A stretch of DNA of 64,000 nt from Calothrix sp. NIES-2100 (lineage in GTDB: Bacteria; Cyanobacteriota; Cyanobacteriia; Cyanobacteriales; Nostocaceae): the NCBI RefSeq assembly GCF_002368195.1, contig NZ_AP018178.1, positions 2,302,238 to 2,366,237 of the forward strand. Reading direction: 5' to 3'. Under the pieces are notes generated by a model. It ran no database searches and was not told the DNA's origin. It saw only the letters and a list, made by a program, of their open reading frames with translations. A program made the position numbers and the translations under genes. Shown in pieces: positions 25,115 through 34,213 of the stretch. Positions within the stretch are counted from its first letter, which is position 1; each line of letters begins with the position of its first letter.

Positions 25115-26929
25115 TTACATTACTTTACGGAGGTTAATATTCGTCGCCAACTGCTGTAAATTTTCCCTTCGCCATCTAGCATCGTTTTGGCGATTTGTTC
25201 TCACTTCCAAAACCCGAATTCCTTGAGTTGGGAGTGGGTTTAATTTTTGTTGCAACTGCTCCCAAGTAGACATCAATTCATGCTCTACATTATAAGTAGC
25301 GCATAACTGGGCAAAATCAATATCCTGGGGAGTGCCAAAAAACTCTTCAAAGGGTGGGTCAAATTTGGCAATGGGTAACATCTCAAAAATCCCCCCACCA
25401 TTGTTATTAATTAACAAAATTGTCAAATGTCCGACAAACTTGTTGCGGATTAAAAAACCATTGGTGTCATGCAACAAAGCCAAATCTCCGGTTAACATCA
25501 CACTACTTTGCTGGCGATGGGCGATTCCCAAAGCGGTGGATAATGTGCCATCAATACCATTAGCACCCCGGTTAAAATGCGATCGCACTTCTAAATTATT
25601 TGGTTGCCAAAAAAATTCCACATCCCGCACAGGCATACTGTTGGCAATAAATAAGGGCGTTCCTGGTGGTAAAATCTGGGAAAGTAACCAAGCAGCTTTA
25701 CCTTCAAATAACTCTGCCATTGTCCCCAAAGTTTGATCAACAGCCACCCTGACTTTAGCTTCTGCATGACACCACAATTGCAAATATTCTGGGAGTGATG
25801 CGGGAGTATTTTCTACCTTGTCCCCCTCATCCCACTTTTGACTTTTGACTTTTGACTTTTGACTTGATATGTCCCCCAATTCTGCAATCGAAATTCGCAG
25901 GTGAGTTGTTCTCCCATGCAATGGATCAAGATTTTGGTCGCTCTTATCGATTACCCAGCGTCGTGGTTGTGTATTATTTACCCAAGTTCGCAGTTCTTTA
26001 CTGGTAGGCATTTCTCCGACTTGAATTACCATTTTTGGTGCTAGCTGTTTGGCTAATTGGGGATTTCGCAGAATCAGGTCGTAGGTAGAAATTAAATAAG
26101 GGTTGAGGTGGGCATAATTTCTCAGGGGGGAGAGTCCCTCAGCCAGAACAGGCCATTTTAGAGTTTGGGAAAGTTGGGCGATCGCTCGACAATAATCTTG
26201 GGGTTGCTGTGGTTGGGCAACACCAGCGATAATAATTCCGCGATCGCATTGTTGCCATTCATCGGGAATGGGGAATGGGTACGGGGCAATGGGGAATGGG
26301 AAAGTATTTGTTAGTCCAGCAAAAAATTCTTCAAATTTCAACTGAGATTGTAAATCACTCAAGTCAATTCCATCCGGAATCGGTGCTAAGGGGTCACGTA
26401 AGGGAATATTGAGATGTACTGGCCCTGGTGTGGGGGTTTGTGTCCGTTCCCAAGCATGAATTATTGTTTGTCGCAGATAGCCCAGCATTCCCATATCTGG
26501 TGAGGGTAAAGCTAATTCTGTCTGCCAGTTGGGATATCCACTATACAATTTAACTTGATCGATAGTTTGCCCAGAGTGACAATCCCGCAATTCTGGTGGT
26601 CTATCAGCAGTTAATACCAAAAGAGGTACGCGACTTTCCCTAGCTTCAATCACCGCCGGATAAAAGTTAGCCCCTGCTGTTCCCGAAGTACAAACCAGTA
26701 CTACAGGTTTTCCACTGGCCTTGGCTTGTCCCAAAGCAAAAAAAGCGGCGGAACGTTCATCAAGAATCGATATGACTTCAATATCAGGTCTTTGTGCAGC
26801 AAAGGCCACTGCTAGCGGTGTAGAACGTGAACCTGGACAAATAACAGCACAAGCCAACCCTAGGCGCTTGAGGGTCTGAGTTAAGATATCAGCCCAAAGT
26901 TGATTAACATTGCTATAAGCGATCGACAT
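25115..26929 (-). CDS. menD: 2-succinyl-5-enolpyruvyl-6-hydroxy-3-cyclohexene-1-carboxylate synthase
   Basis: 604 residues. Thiamine-diphosphate enzyme of the phylloquinone (vitamin K1) pathway, joining isochorismate and 2-oxoglutarate. N-terminal VICPGSRSTPLAVAF and DERSAAFFALGQAKASGKPV, and the ThDP motif MLTGDLALLHDTNGF through LLINNNGGGIFEMLP, are intact. Two low-complexity inserts look foreign: FPFPIAPYPFPIP near residue 215 and SQKSKVKSQK near residue 355. They encode intergenic-type repeats. Divergent from folB with 105 bases between starts. Confidence 0.95.
   Translation of the reverse strand: MSIAYSNVNQLWADILTQTLKRLGLACAVICPGSRSTPLAVAFAAQRPDIEVISILDERSAAFFALGQAKASGKPVVLVCTSGTAGANFYPAVIEARESRVPLLVLTADRPPELRDCHSGQTIDQVKLYSGYPNWQTELALPSPDMGMLGYLRQTIIHAWERTQTPTPGPVHLNIPLRDPLAPIPDGIDLSDLQSQLKFEEFFAGLTNTFPFPIAPYPFPIPDEWQQCDRGIIIAGVAQPQQPQDYCRAIAQLSQTLKWPVLAEGLSPLRNYAHLNPYLISTYDLILRNPQLAKQLAPKMVIQVGEMPTSKELRTWVNNTQPRRWVIDKSDQNLDPLHGRTTHLRISIAELGDISSQKSKVKSQKWDEGDKVENTPASLPEYLQLWCHAEAKVRVAVDQTLGTMAELFEGKAAWLLSQILPPGTPLFIANSMPVRDVEFFWQPNNLEVRSHFNRGANGIDGTLSTALGIAHRQQSSVMLTGDLALLHDTNGFLIRNKFVGHLTILLINNNGGGIFEMLPIAKFDPPFEEFFGTPQDIDFAQLCATYNVEHELMSTWEQLQQKLNPLPTQGIRVLEVRTNRQNDARWRRENLQQLATNINLRKVM
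25833..25867. repeat. TTTTGAC heptamer repeat inside menD
   Basis: Four-plus tandem ACTTTTG/TTTTGAC units in frame within menD (residues about 354-365), the same class of heptamer seen in intergenic gaps. Confidence 0.85.
26261..26305. repeat. GGGAATGGG repeat inside menD
   Basis: Repeated GGGGAATGG and GGGAATGGG units in frame in menD (residues about 209-223), matching purine-rich repeats at 48850-48885. Confidence 0.75.
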
Positions 26930-27034
26930 TCCAGCAAACAGAGCGATAAGTACATCGTCAACTACTCAAGCCTATACTGCAACGGGACAAATCCAGCTAA
27001 AATCCAGAATGCTTTCATTCGCACTCTGACTATT

Positions 27035-27403
27035 ATGGACTGCATTCATTTAACGGCAATTCGTGGCTATGGCTACACAGGGTTTTTAGCTGAAGAACAG
27101 GTTTTAGGACAATGGTTTGAGGTAGATGTCAAGTTATGGCTGGATCTGAGTACTGCGGCTGCTTCAGATGCGATCGCAGATACTATAGATTATCGCCGTG
27201 TGATTAGCTTGGTGCAAAACCTGATCAAGACATCCAAGTTTGCTTTAGTGGAAAAGCTAGCCGGCACAATTGCCGATTCTATTCTCCAACAGAGCGATCG
27301 CGTTACACAAGTCCAAGTTATTCTCACTAAACCAGCCGCACCCATTCCCGACTTTGGCGGCAAAATTAGTATTGAATTGACAAGAACTAAGCCCAATACC
27401 TAA
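27035..27403 (+). CDS. folB: Dihydroneopterin aldolase
   Basis: 122 residues from ATG 27035. Cleaves 7,8-dihydroneopterin to 6-hydroxymethyl-dihydropterin and glycolaldehyde in folate synthesis; forms octamers. Seen: IHLTAIRGYGYTGFLAEEQVLGQWFEVDV, TIDYRRV and VEKLAGTIADSIL. The more upstream ATG (26900) would overlap menD's start and add an unrelated extension, so 27035 is preferred. Single gene, divergent from menD. Confidence 0.93.
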   Translation: MDCIHLTAIRGYGYTGFLAEEQVLGQWFEVDVKLWLDLSTAAASDAIADTIDYRRVISLVQNLIKTSKFALVEKLAGTIADSILQQSDRVTQVQVILTKPAAPIPDFGGKISIELTRTKPNT

Positions 27404-27641
27404 ATCACATTAATAGTCAATAGTCAATGGTCATTGCTCATTGGTCATTGGTCAAGGTTAATTACTCTGGACTATTGACTTTGTACTTTGGAATAAAAAA
27501 GAGTTATTTTTTAACTATTCTTTTTCCCGCTTAACATTTCCTAATCCGGATTTTTTCCCAAAATATTTGATACATTTGAATATAATTTTTTTATTGCTTT
27601 TAGTATCAAACATTCATCTTTTTATCTTTACATAATGGCAT

Positions 27642-27673
27642 CTAAATTTAGTATAAAAATATACTAAATTTAG
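27642..27673. promoter_or_regulatory. AT-rich hairpin with self-palindromic arms
   Basis: Perfect 14-base arms CTAAATTTAGTATA and TATACTAAATTTAG around AAAA. Each arm contains the palindrome CTAAATTTAG, so the site could be two operator copies or an RNA stem. Confidence 0.6.
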
Positions 27674-27730
27674 AAAAAACTCTGTGAAGTTGCCAAATTA
27701 GCTACATTAACATTGTTAAACTAATCATCA

Positions 27731-27762
27731 AAAAACCTCACCCAGAAAGAGATGAGGTTTTT
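27731..27762 (+). terminator. Rho-independent-terminator-like hairpin
   Basis: Perfect 10-base arms AAAAACCTCA and TGAGGTTTTT with a 12-base loop. It lies 328 bases after folB, too far to be its obvious terminator. Confidence 0.65.
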
Positions 27763-27765
27763 GTC

Positions 27766-27829
27766 TGTAGGGGCGGGTTTATTGAGATCATCGTTGATCA
27801 GCTTTGATATCTGTAAACCCGCCCTTACA
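27766..27829. repeat. GC-rich inverted repeat (GTAGGGGCGGGTTTA type)
   Basis: Arms TGTAGGGGCGGGTTTA and TAAACCCGCCCTTACA. The same arms form the interior of MITE copy A. Confidence 0.7.
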
Positions 27830-28365
27830 GTAGTAAATATAGATTTATACAGTCCACAAAAAAGTATTCAATCAGTTTAAAAACAGTTGACAATTAGGGA
27901 TTGAGCAATGGGCTTTACCTCTACAACTGACTTATGACACAGGAAGCCTGGTAAAAGGTGTAGCAAAAAAAATCACCAGACTTGAAACAGCCAAGAAAAA
28001 TTTGATGTTATTTCTAAAATGGCGGTTTTTTGGTTACTATATCAACATTTCAATTCTGGACTCTCTTACGTAAATCCCGCATACATTTGTGCTTTTTATG
28101 ATTAAAGATTGCCAAATTGCCAAATTAAGTCTTGTGTTTTTGATAATTGTATGGGAATTTACATTTAAAAATATTATCTTGCGTTATTAACTGGATATTG
28201 ACTGTATCCGCAAAAGAAAATTTATGTAAATTGAAAACTTAGTTATTATTTTACTCTAGGCACTACACAGCTCTATTATAGATTGATTATTATAGGATTA
28301 TTGATTTTCAGAGTGAGTCGAGACTGAAAACAAAATCTGCACCTTAGCCAACAGATTAGTCTAAC

Positions 28366-29658
28366 ATGTTCGCCCACAAAATCCTAGTTGTTGAGGACGA
28401 AAAGATCCTAGCTTTTGATATAAGAAATAGTTTGCAGAAGTTAGGATATTCTGTTCTAGAAATTACTGCTTCTGGTGAAGAAGCCATCAGAAAAGTAGCG
28501 GAGGTAAATCCACATTTAGTATTAATTGATATCTGCTTAGCAGGGGAAATTAATGGTATTGAAGTTGTGGATATTATCCAAAACCATTTCCACATACCCG
28601 TTCTATATTTAACGGAGTATTCAGCAGATATGAAACCAAATAAACAGCGACTAAGTGAGCCTTTTAGCTATATTCTCAAACCATGTGCCGAAAAAGACTT
28701 ACATTTTGCCGTCGAAATGGCTCTTTACAAGCACCAAATGAACAAAAAATACGAAGAAGAAAACCAGAGACTCACAGCAATTATTAACAGCATGGGCTGT
28801 GCCGTAGTAGTAACCTATGCTAATGGGACTATCCAAATGATGAATCCAGTAGCAGAAAGCCTCACAGGTTGGAAGCAAGATGAAGCCTATGGCAAGGATT
28901 TAGGAGAAGTTGTAAACTTAATTGACAAAGATATGGATGAAGTAATTGATAATTTAGCCGCACAAGCAATAGAAGCAGGTGAAGTTTTGAGTTTACCGGA
29001 TAACTGTAACCTGCTGGCTAAAGACGGCAAAATCATCCCAATTGGCGATTCTGTGGCACCTATCCGCGATGTGGATGGTAATATCAGTGGTGCGGTTTTA
29101 GTGTTTCAAGATATTACTAAACGCAAACAAACAGAAGCGCAACTGCTACGCAATGCTTGTCACGATCATTTAACAGCCCTACCCAATCGAGTTTTGTTTA
29201 TCGATCGTCTCAGACAAACAATAGAACGTAGCAGACGGCGAAATGATTATAATTTTGCAGTTTTGTTTTTAGATTTGGATGGCTTTAAAGAGATTAACGA
29301 TCGCTTTGGACACACAACAGGCGATGATTTTTTAGTAGCGATCGCTCGACGTTTAGAGTCATGTTTACGCAGTGGCGATACTGTAGCTCGATTTGGTGGT
29401 GATGAGTTTGCTGTACTCATAGAGGATATCAAAGACGTTACAGACGCTACTAATGTAGCTAAACGCATTCAAGAGTCTTTAAGCGAACCACTTCAGCTCA
29501 ATGGAAATCAGATAATTCCGACTGCTAGCATCGGGATTGCTTTGAGTAGTCATGGTTATGAAGAGCCACAAAACCTGATCCGGGATGCTGATATTGCTAT
29601 GTACCGTGCTAAGCGCCAAGGAAAAGCTCGTTATGGCGTATTTGGATTCAATTTTTAG
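28366..29658 (+). CDS. Response regulator with PAS and GGDEF domains (diguanylate cyclase)
   Basis: 430 residues. Receiver domain 1-115 with acidic pair E10/D11, phosphoacceptor Asp55, Thr83 and Lys105. PAS domain about 130-255 (INSMGCAVVVT...VFQDITKRKQ). GGDEF domain about 265-428: FLDLDGFKEIND, catalytic GGDEF at 344-348, and an inhibitory RxxD site RSGD at 335-338. It should make cyclic di-GMP under phosphorelay and PAS control, with product feedback. No histidine kinase is adjacent. Cytosolic. Confidence 0.95.
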   Translation: MFAHKILVVEDEKILAFDIRNSLQKLGYSVLEITASGEEAIRKVAEVNPHLVLIDICLAGEINGIEVVDIIQNHFHIPVLYLTEYSADMKPNKQRLSEPFSYILKPCAEKDLHFAVEMALYKHQMNKKYEEENQRLTAIINSMGCAVVVTYANGTIQMMNPVAESLTGWKQDEAYGKDLGEVVNLIDKDMDEVIDNLAAQAIEAGEVLSLPDNCNLLAKDGKIIPIGDSVAPIRDVDGNISGAVLVFQDITKRKQTEAQLLRNACHDHLTALPNRVLFIDRLRQTIERSRRRNDYNFAVLFLDLDGFKEINDRFGHTTGDDFLVAIARRLESCLRSGDTVARFGGDEFAVLIEDIKDVTDATNVAKRIQESLSEPLQLNGNQIIPTASIGIALSSHGYEEPQNLIRDADIAMYRAKRQGKARYGVFGFNF

Positions 29659-29992
29659 TCTTCAGTTGTGAGCTATTGGTTTTTTCCATTAATCACAGAA
29701 GCAACAAATATATATTTGAATCCGCTAAAATGTCTACTCAGCCTTAATGGTGATGATGACATTTGAACCTCTGCGGCAAATTCCATCATCAATAGTGACT
29801 CCACCATTTGCAATTTAGCTCTCTATTCAGTTATCAATAGAGAAGTATTTAGATTAACTGACGTATCTACCATTTACTGGGCTAGATTGTCATAGCTAGC
29901 TTATGTATCATGTAATCAGCAGCAAAATCTAAAAAGATTTTGAATTTATTCTCTGCTATCAATCCTATTGAATTGAATCGAAAAATTCTGTG
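29659..29992. other. Intergenic region
   Basis: 334 AT-rich bases before the acetyltransferase. No repeat, RNA gene or ORF recognised. Confidence 0.4.
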
Positions 29993-30553
29993 ATGGAAAA
30001 AACCGAAAAGCAAAAAATGCTCTCCGGCGAGTTATATTTTGCAGAAGATGCAGAACTAGTAAGCGATAACAAACGAGCCTGTCGTCTTTTGCGAATGTAT
30101 AACGCTACAACCGAAGAACAGCCGGAGGAAAGGCGGCTAATTATACAAGAATTATTCGGGAGAGTAGGAAAAAAAGTATCGATTGTACCGCCATTTCACT
30201 GTGATTATGGCAGTAACATTTATGCAGGCGATAGATTATATATGAACTATGGTTGTGTCATTTTAGACTGCAATACAGTTCATATTGGTGATAATGTCTT
30301 ATGCGCTCCTCATGTGCAGATATACACCGCCTACCATCCTACCGAACCAGAGATTAGGCTGACTGGCAAAGAATTAGCCGCTCCAGTTAAAATTGGTAAT
30401 AATGTTTGGATTGGCGGCAGTGCAATTATTTGTCCAGGTGTAACAATTGGTGACAATACCACTATTGGTGCTGGTAGTGTAGTTGTCAAAGATATACCGA
30501 ACAATGTTGTTGCTGCTGGCAATCCCTGCCGTATTATCCGGCATTTATCCTAA
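29993..30553 (+). CDS. Sugar O-acetyltransferase (maltose/galactoside acetyltransferase type)
   Basis: 186 residues. N-terminal Mac domain (KQKMLSGELYFAEDAELV) then a left-handed beta-helix of hexapeptide repeats (VKIGNNVWIGGSAIICPGV, IGDNTTIGAGSVVVKDI). The catalytic His lies in IYTAYHP. Transfers acetyl from acetyl-CoA to a sugar hydroxyl; natural acceptor unknown. ATG 29993 is chosen; GTG 29990 immediately before is possible. Stops 7 bases from the convergent ccbP gene. Confidence 0.93.
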   Translation: MEKTEKQKMLSGELYFAEDAELVSDNKRACRLLRMYNATTEEQPEERRLIIQELFGRVGKKVSIVPPFHCDYGSNIYAGDRLYMNYGCVILDCNTVHIGDNVLCAPHVQIYTAYHPTEPEIRLTGKELAAPVKIGNNVWIGGSAIICPGVTIGDNTTIGAGSVVVKDIPNNVVAAGNPCRIIRHLS

Positions 30554-30560
30554 AATTTGC

Positions 30561-30941
30561 TTAAAATTTGTATCCTCTAGCCAGCCAATATTGCCAATCT
30601 GCAAGGGCTTCTTGGCTTTCTTCATCAGCATCAATTGCTTCTATTTCCGATAGCCGTGCCGAATACACATCATCTTCTTTGCCATTAATATAGGCTACCT
30701 CTACAAACATATCTTTTTCACACTCATCATCAGGAGCCATTCCCAAAACTTCAACTTGTTTTTCTTGGGGTGATGATGATTTGCGCCCCTTTTTTGTCCA
30801 CTTGGCGATAAAGGGAAAGTTGACAGCCTCTTCTAGGTAGTAGTACCAAGCCATCGCCCTGTCTTCTTTGTCTTCAGCATCGGCAATGATTTCCGTTTTA
30901 ATGCGATGCTCGCGAATTGCATCCAGTTCAACACTAGGCAT
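30561..30941 (-). CDS. ccbP: CcbP-type calcium-binding protein
   Basis: 126 residues, strongly acidic. The hallmarks AMAWYYYLEEAVNFPFIAKW, VEVLGMAPDDECEKDMFVEV, and ADWQYWLARGY match the Calci_bind_CcbP family first characterised in Anabaena. There CcbP buffers Ca2+ and must be removed for heterocyst differentiation. Acidic clusters could bind Ca2+ without an EF hand. An insert rich in Lys/Ser near residues 48-60 (KKGRKSSSPQEK) may be lineage-specific. Start ATG at 30941. A developmental role in this organism is inference. Confidence 0.82.
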   Translation of the reverse strand: MPSVELDAIREHRIKTEIIADAEDKEDRAMAWYYYLEEAVNFPFIAKWTKKGRKSSSPQEKQVEVLGMAPDDECEKDMFVEVAYINGKEDDVYSARLSEIEAIDADEESQEALADWQYWLARGYKF

Positions 30942-31517
30942 AAGATCCAGACTTGCGTAGGATTATTTTTGAACTATGTATACTACCTTTTTGGCGATCG
31001 CCTGTCAATTTTTAAATGTTGTCTGTCCCAATCGCCAAATCAGCGAGTCATAGAAATATATCAAATTTTGCTACTTTATTCCATAAAATCAGGAATCTCC
31101 CTTGTTTAAATCTGATTGCAAAGTTTGGTGAAGAGTATCTTATGTTTATGCTTATCTTGTTCAATTTGTCAAGCTCAGTTTATACAAAATTAAATGAGCT
31201 TACCCAGAAATTGCAATAATCCCAATTATTTTGCTTAAATGTCTTAACTGTCTACTTATAAATATTTTAAGTGTCTTAACTGTCGTTGCATTTTATCTTT
31301 AATATTGAGAAGATAAAAATGACTTCAACAAAGTCATACATTTAGAAAAATCAAACAGCATAAGTTCAAATTAATGCTCAATAGTCTGAAACTAAAAAGT
31401 TTTGGACTGCGGAAATTTTTCTCATGTTAAGTATGCAGTTGCATCTCAAGATCTGGCAGTAAATAAAGAGCGCTTCTGCACAACACTAAACTATCAACAA
31501 AAACAAAGAGGTAATTT
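30942..31517. other. AT-rich region with a 12-base direct repeat
   Basis: 576 bases upstream of the TerB-like gene. GTCTTAACTGTC occurs at 31241-31252 and 31273-31284, about three helical turns apart. No convincing ORF. Confidence 0.5.
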
Positions 31518-32009
31518 ATGAGCAATATCACCGAAGCAGTACCAGCTTCAGAATATATGAAAAAGAACTTAGGTATTTCCGAAGCTCCATTGGAAGCATA
31601 CCTAAACTACGGATATGCATTGCTCGCTATTGCAGGGGCTGATGGAGTGGTTTCAGAAGCCGAATTTAACTGGTTAATCAGTCATCAACGCTTGGTTGGC
31701 GCTCCAGAAGAAGTCGTTGAGAAATACAAAAAATTTGACTACAAAAATGCTGATTTAGAAAACTTACTGAGTAAAATTACAGTTGATGTTGATACTTGGT
31801 CAAAATCAAGAACATTGCTGTATCATGCAATTCAAATGGCTCGCGCCGATAATGATTACTCAATTGAAGAGCAAAATGCTGTTAAAAAAGCAGCTAAACT
31901 TTTGAAAGTTGAAGACGATATTGCGCTTGCTCTCAACAGGTTGGTAGATACAGAAGAAGCAGTAACTGCATTACGCAAGGCGCTAATACAGACTGACATT
32001 TTAGCTTAA
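31518..32009 (+). CDS. TerB-like (tellurite-resistance family) protein
   Basis: 163 residues, all-helical. Two acidic loops, AGADGVVSEAEF near 39-50 and ARADNDYSIEEQ near 113-124, are the TerB metal-binding-like repeats. TerB proteins sit in stress and membrane-signalling networks; no ter operon is present here. Ribosome site GAGG 9 bases before ATG. Cytosolic, stands alone. Confidence 0.82.
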   Translation: MSNITEAVPASEYMKKNLGISEAPLEAYLNYGYALLAIAGADGVVSEAEFNWLISHQRLVGAPEEVVEKYKKFDYKNADLENLLSKITVDVDTWSKSRTLLYHAIQMARADNDYSIEEQNAVKKAAKLLKVEDDIALALNRLVDTEEAVTALRKALIQTDILA

Positions 32010-32488
32010 CTGTTAGCTGCAATCAGGCTTTCAACGCCTCTCTCCGTTTCTCTTAGAGGTTTGGAGAGGGGTTATAACCCACATTCCGCACCCAGAACTG
32101 TCACAGCGAAGAGATTGGGTATCAACTTCTAGGTTTGGCTGGTGTGGATTGCATTTCTTTGTATTATTGGTAGTGGATAGTGCGATCGCTAAAATTGACC
32201 GAATTTTAGATTTTAAATTTTAAATAATGGAAGTGAAGATTCACCGAATTGTAGATTTTAAATTTTGGATTTTGGATTGGGAATAAATCTAAAATCTAAA
32301 ATCCAAACTCTAAAATTGATGCCACCGAATTTATTCGGGTAATAAATCCACGCATCCAAAATCTAAAATTTATTGATAGGTTCCCCTGACTTGATTACTG
32401 GAGTCAATCTAAAATCTAAAATCTAAAATCCAAAATTGTTTGACGGTATTTTGGGTCATAGTAATCGCATGGTTTTTACAATCGGGAA
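32010..32488. repeat. AAAATCTA-type low-complexity repeat region
   Basis: 479 bases between convergent genes. From about 32200 to 32440 the sequence alternates AAATCTAAAAT with its complement ATTTTAGATTTT, giving several possible hairpins. A GAGAGG/CCTCTC stem near 32038-32068 may terminate the TerB-like gene. Confidence 0.7.
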
Positions 32489-33061
32489 TTATTGATGGAT
32501 AAAGCCATCAGGCATAATTGTACCCGTCATGAATGTTTCACTCATATCTGTGGCATTGAGATTCGCTCCTGTCAAGTTCGCCTCACTCAAGTTGGCTTCG
32601 CTTAAGTCAGCCCCACTTAAATCCGCCCACTGCAAATCCGCTTTCCACATCCTCACTCCACCCATTTTGGCTCCACTCAAATTAGCACCCTGCAAATTTG
32701 CTGCACTCATTGAGGCCATATGCAAATTAGCATCACACAAGTCTGCATCATTTAAACATGCACCACTGAGGTCTGATTCATTGAGATTAGCAGTTGTTAG
32801 CGCCGCTTGGCGTAAGTCAGCTCCACTCAAAATTACTTCCGATAAATTCGCTCTCGATAGTTTTGCACCTCTGAGATTTGCTTGACTTAAATTAGCCCCA
32901 CTTAAGGATGCACCACTGAGGTTAGCACCTTGGAGGTTAACTCTACCAAAATCTACACCTCCCAAGTTCGCTCCCCGCAGGTCTGCTTCTGGCAATTCTA
33001 TGCCGTTAAAGCTTCTTTCTCCTGCTGCATATCTAGCTAGAAGTTCTTTTACATCCATCAT
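32489..33061 (-). CDS. Pentapeptide-repeat protein
   Basis: 190 residues. From about residue 20 to 180 nearly every fifth residue is Leu or Met in A(D/N)LXX units (ADLRGANLGGV, ANLSGASLSGAN), forming a right-handed quadrilateral beta-helix. Short N-terminal cap MMDVKELLARYAAGERSF is typical of cyanobacterial members. Function unknown; such proteins can mimic DNA or serve as scaffolds. No signal peptide. Confidence 0.93.
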   Translation of the reverse strand: MMDVKELLARYAAGERSFNGIELPEADLRGANLGGVDFGRVNLQGANLSGASLSGANLSQANLRGAKLSRANLSEVILSGADLRQAALTTANLNESDLSGACLNDADLCDANLHMASMSAANLQGANLSGAKMGGVRMWKADLQWADLSGADLSEANLSEANLTGANLNATDMSETFMTGTIMPDGFIHQ

Positions 33062-33232
33062 TGTTTAGTTCTCAGTAACTTAGTGTTAATACTTACTTTT
33101 TCTGTACCTAACATTTCAGTTTCAACAACAGAGCAAAGCTACAACACGCAGCTAAATTAACTAGATTATTAATGCTGAAACTAATTGCAAAATCTTTGAG
33201 CAGCAAGAAATTAAGGCTGATTTAGGTGATAA

Positions 33233-33367
33233 ATTCAGCTAAATCGCTCAGGTATTACAAGTGAAGATTATCGGCCAAGAGCAAGCGTAACATTGATTGA
33301 TTTGATTGACGCTCTACTAAGTTTCAGAGATTCTCACACAACAGACGCTTTAGCAAAGATAGATTAA
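33233..33367 (+). pseudogene. Possible coding remnant
   Basis: An open frame of 44 codons without ATG reads RASVTLIDLIDALLSFRDS then HTTDALAKID and a stop. Composition looks protein-like, but no family is recognised and upstream frames are broken. Confidence 0.25.
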
Positions 33368-33654
33368 TCTAAATTAACCATTACTCCTCATTTTTGGTGA
33401 TTATGAGTTAAATGAATCATAGCATTCTACAACCCTCAGCCAATAAATATTTAAAATATAATAACTAATATGATTGCTGTTGTTATGTAATGCAATCTTC
33501 TGTAAAGAATAGAAGTTTTAATAAAAAATATTATATATCCTTGACAATTTATATATTTCTTGCATGGCTATTTATTTAAATTTTTGTAGTAGCGCTGCTC
33601 AAATTATAAAAATAATATCACATATAGTAATCCTAAATGATTTATGAAATATTT

Positions 33655-33703
33655 CATAAAGGTTTGTTGACTGTTGACTGTTGATAGTCAACAAACCTTT
33701 ATG
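33655..33703. repeat. Strong hairpin with 17-base arms
   Basis: Arms CATAAAGGTTTGTTGAC and GTCAACAAACCTTTATG are perfect. The loop is TGTTGACTGTTGATA, a member of the TTGACTG heptamer family. Confidence 0.85.
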
Positions 33704-34213
33704 CAAAGTTTGACAACTGCTACACGGATTGCTATAAGAGTTTTATTTGCTTTGTCAAAATCAGTAGGCTTCAGATACCTGACTTCTTAAATCAAAAAGG
33801 GAGATGGTTGCAGAGAATGATTTAGGATTGCTATAACATTCCTATTTGAGTAGTGATTTTACTGCTCTAGGCAGTTAGCAATCACCAGTAAATTTATTAA
33901 ATAATCATTTATGATTGCTATATCATTAGCGCTTAACAATGTTACCGTCATAAAGTTGACACAAAATTTACACATGATAGCCATACTAGTGAAATACAAA
34001 TTTAAGAAAACGTAAATATTAAACCATGTATACTATAAATAATAGTATTAGCTGAAGTTCTATGTATTCCAGATAGCAATCCGGTTTGATTTTTGCAAAA
34101 CCTACCTATTCTGAAAGCTTCGGGTTAGTGTAAGTAATACCTATGTGGAGTTCAAAAATAAAATTATAGCCTTATAGCCTTATATATTAAATATATAAAT
34201 TCCCAGAAATGCT

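Larger units (their letters stand above)
27404..28365. other. Long AT-rich region with hairpins, possible small RNA
   Basis: 962 bases. Holds GTCAATAGTCAATGG-type repeats (27415-27480), a TATAAT at 27581-27586, a 14-base-arm hairpin (27642-27673), a terminator-like stem (27731-27762) and a GC-rich inverted repeat (27766-27829). From about 27840 to 28365 nothing is recognised beyond the promoter region of the next gene. Confidence 0.5.
33062..34213. other. Long AT-rich divergent region
   Basis: 1152 bases between the pentapeptide gene and pxcA. It holds a possible coding remnant (33233-33367), a strong hairpin (33655-33703), and several copies of short phrases such as GATTGCTATA. No RNA gene recognised. 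Confidence 0.5.

Noticed and set aside
30906..31219. Two short plus-strand frames upstream of the TerB-like gene
   Set aside because: Low-complexity AT-rich composition, overlap with the ccbP start and each other, no motif.
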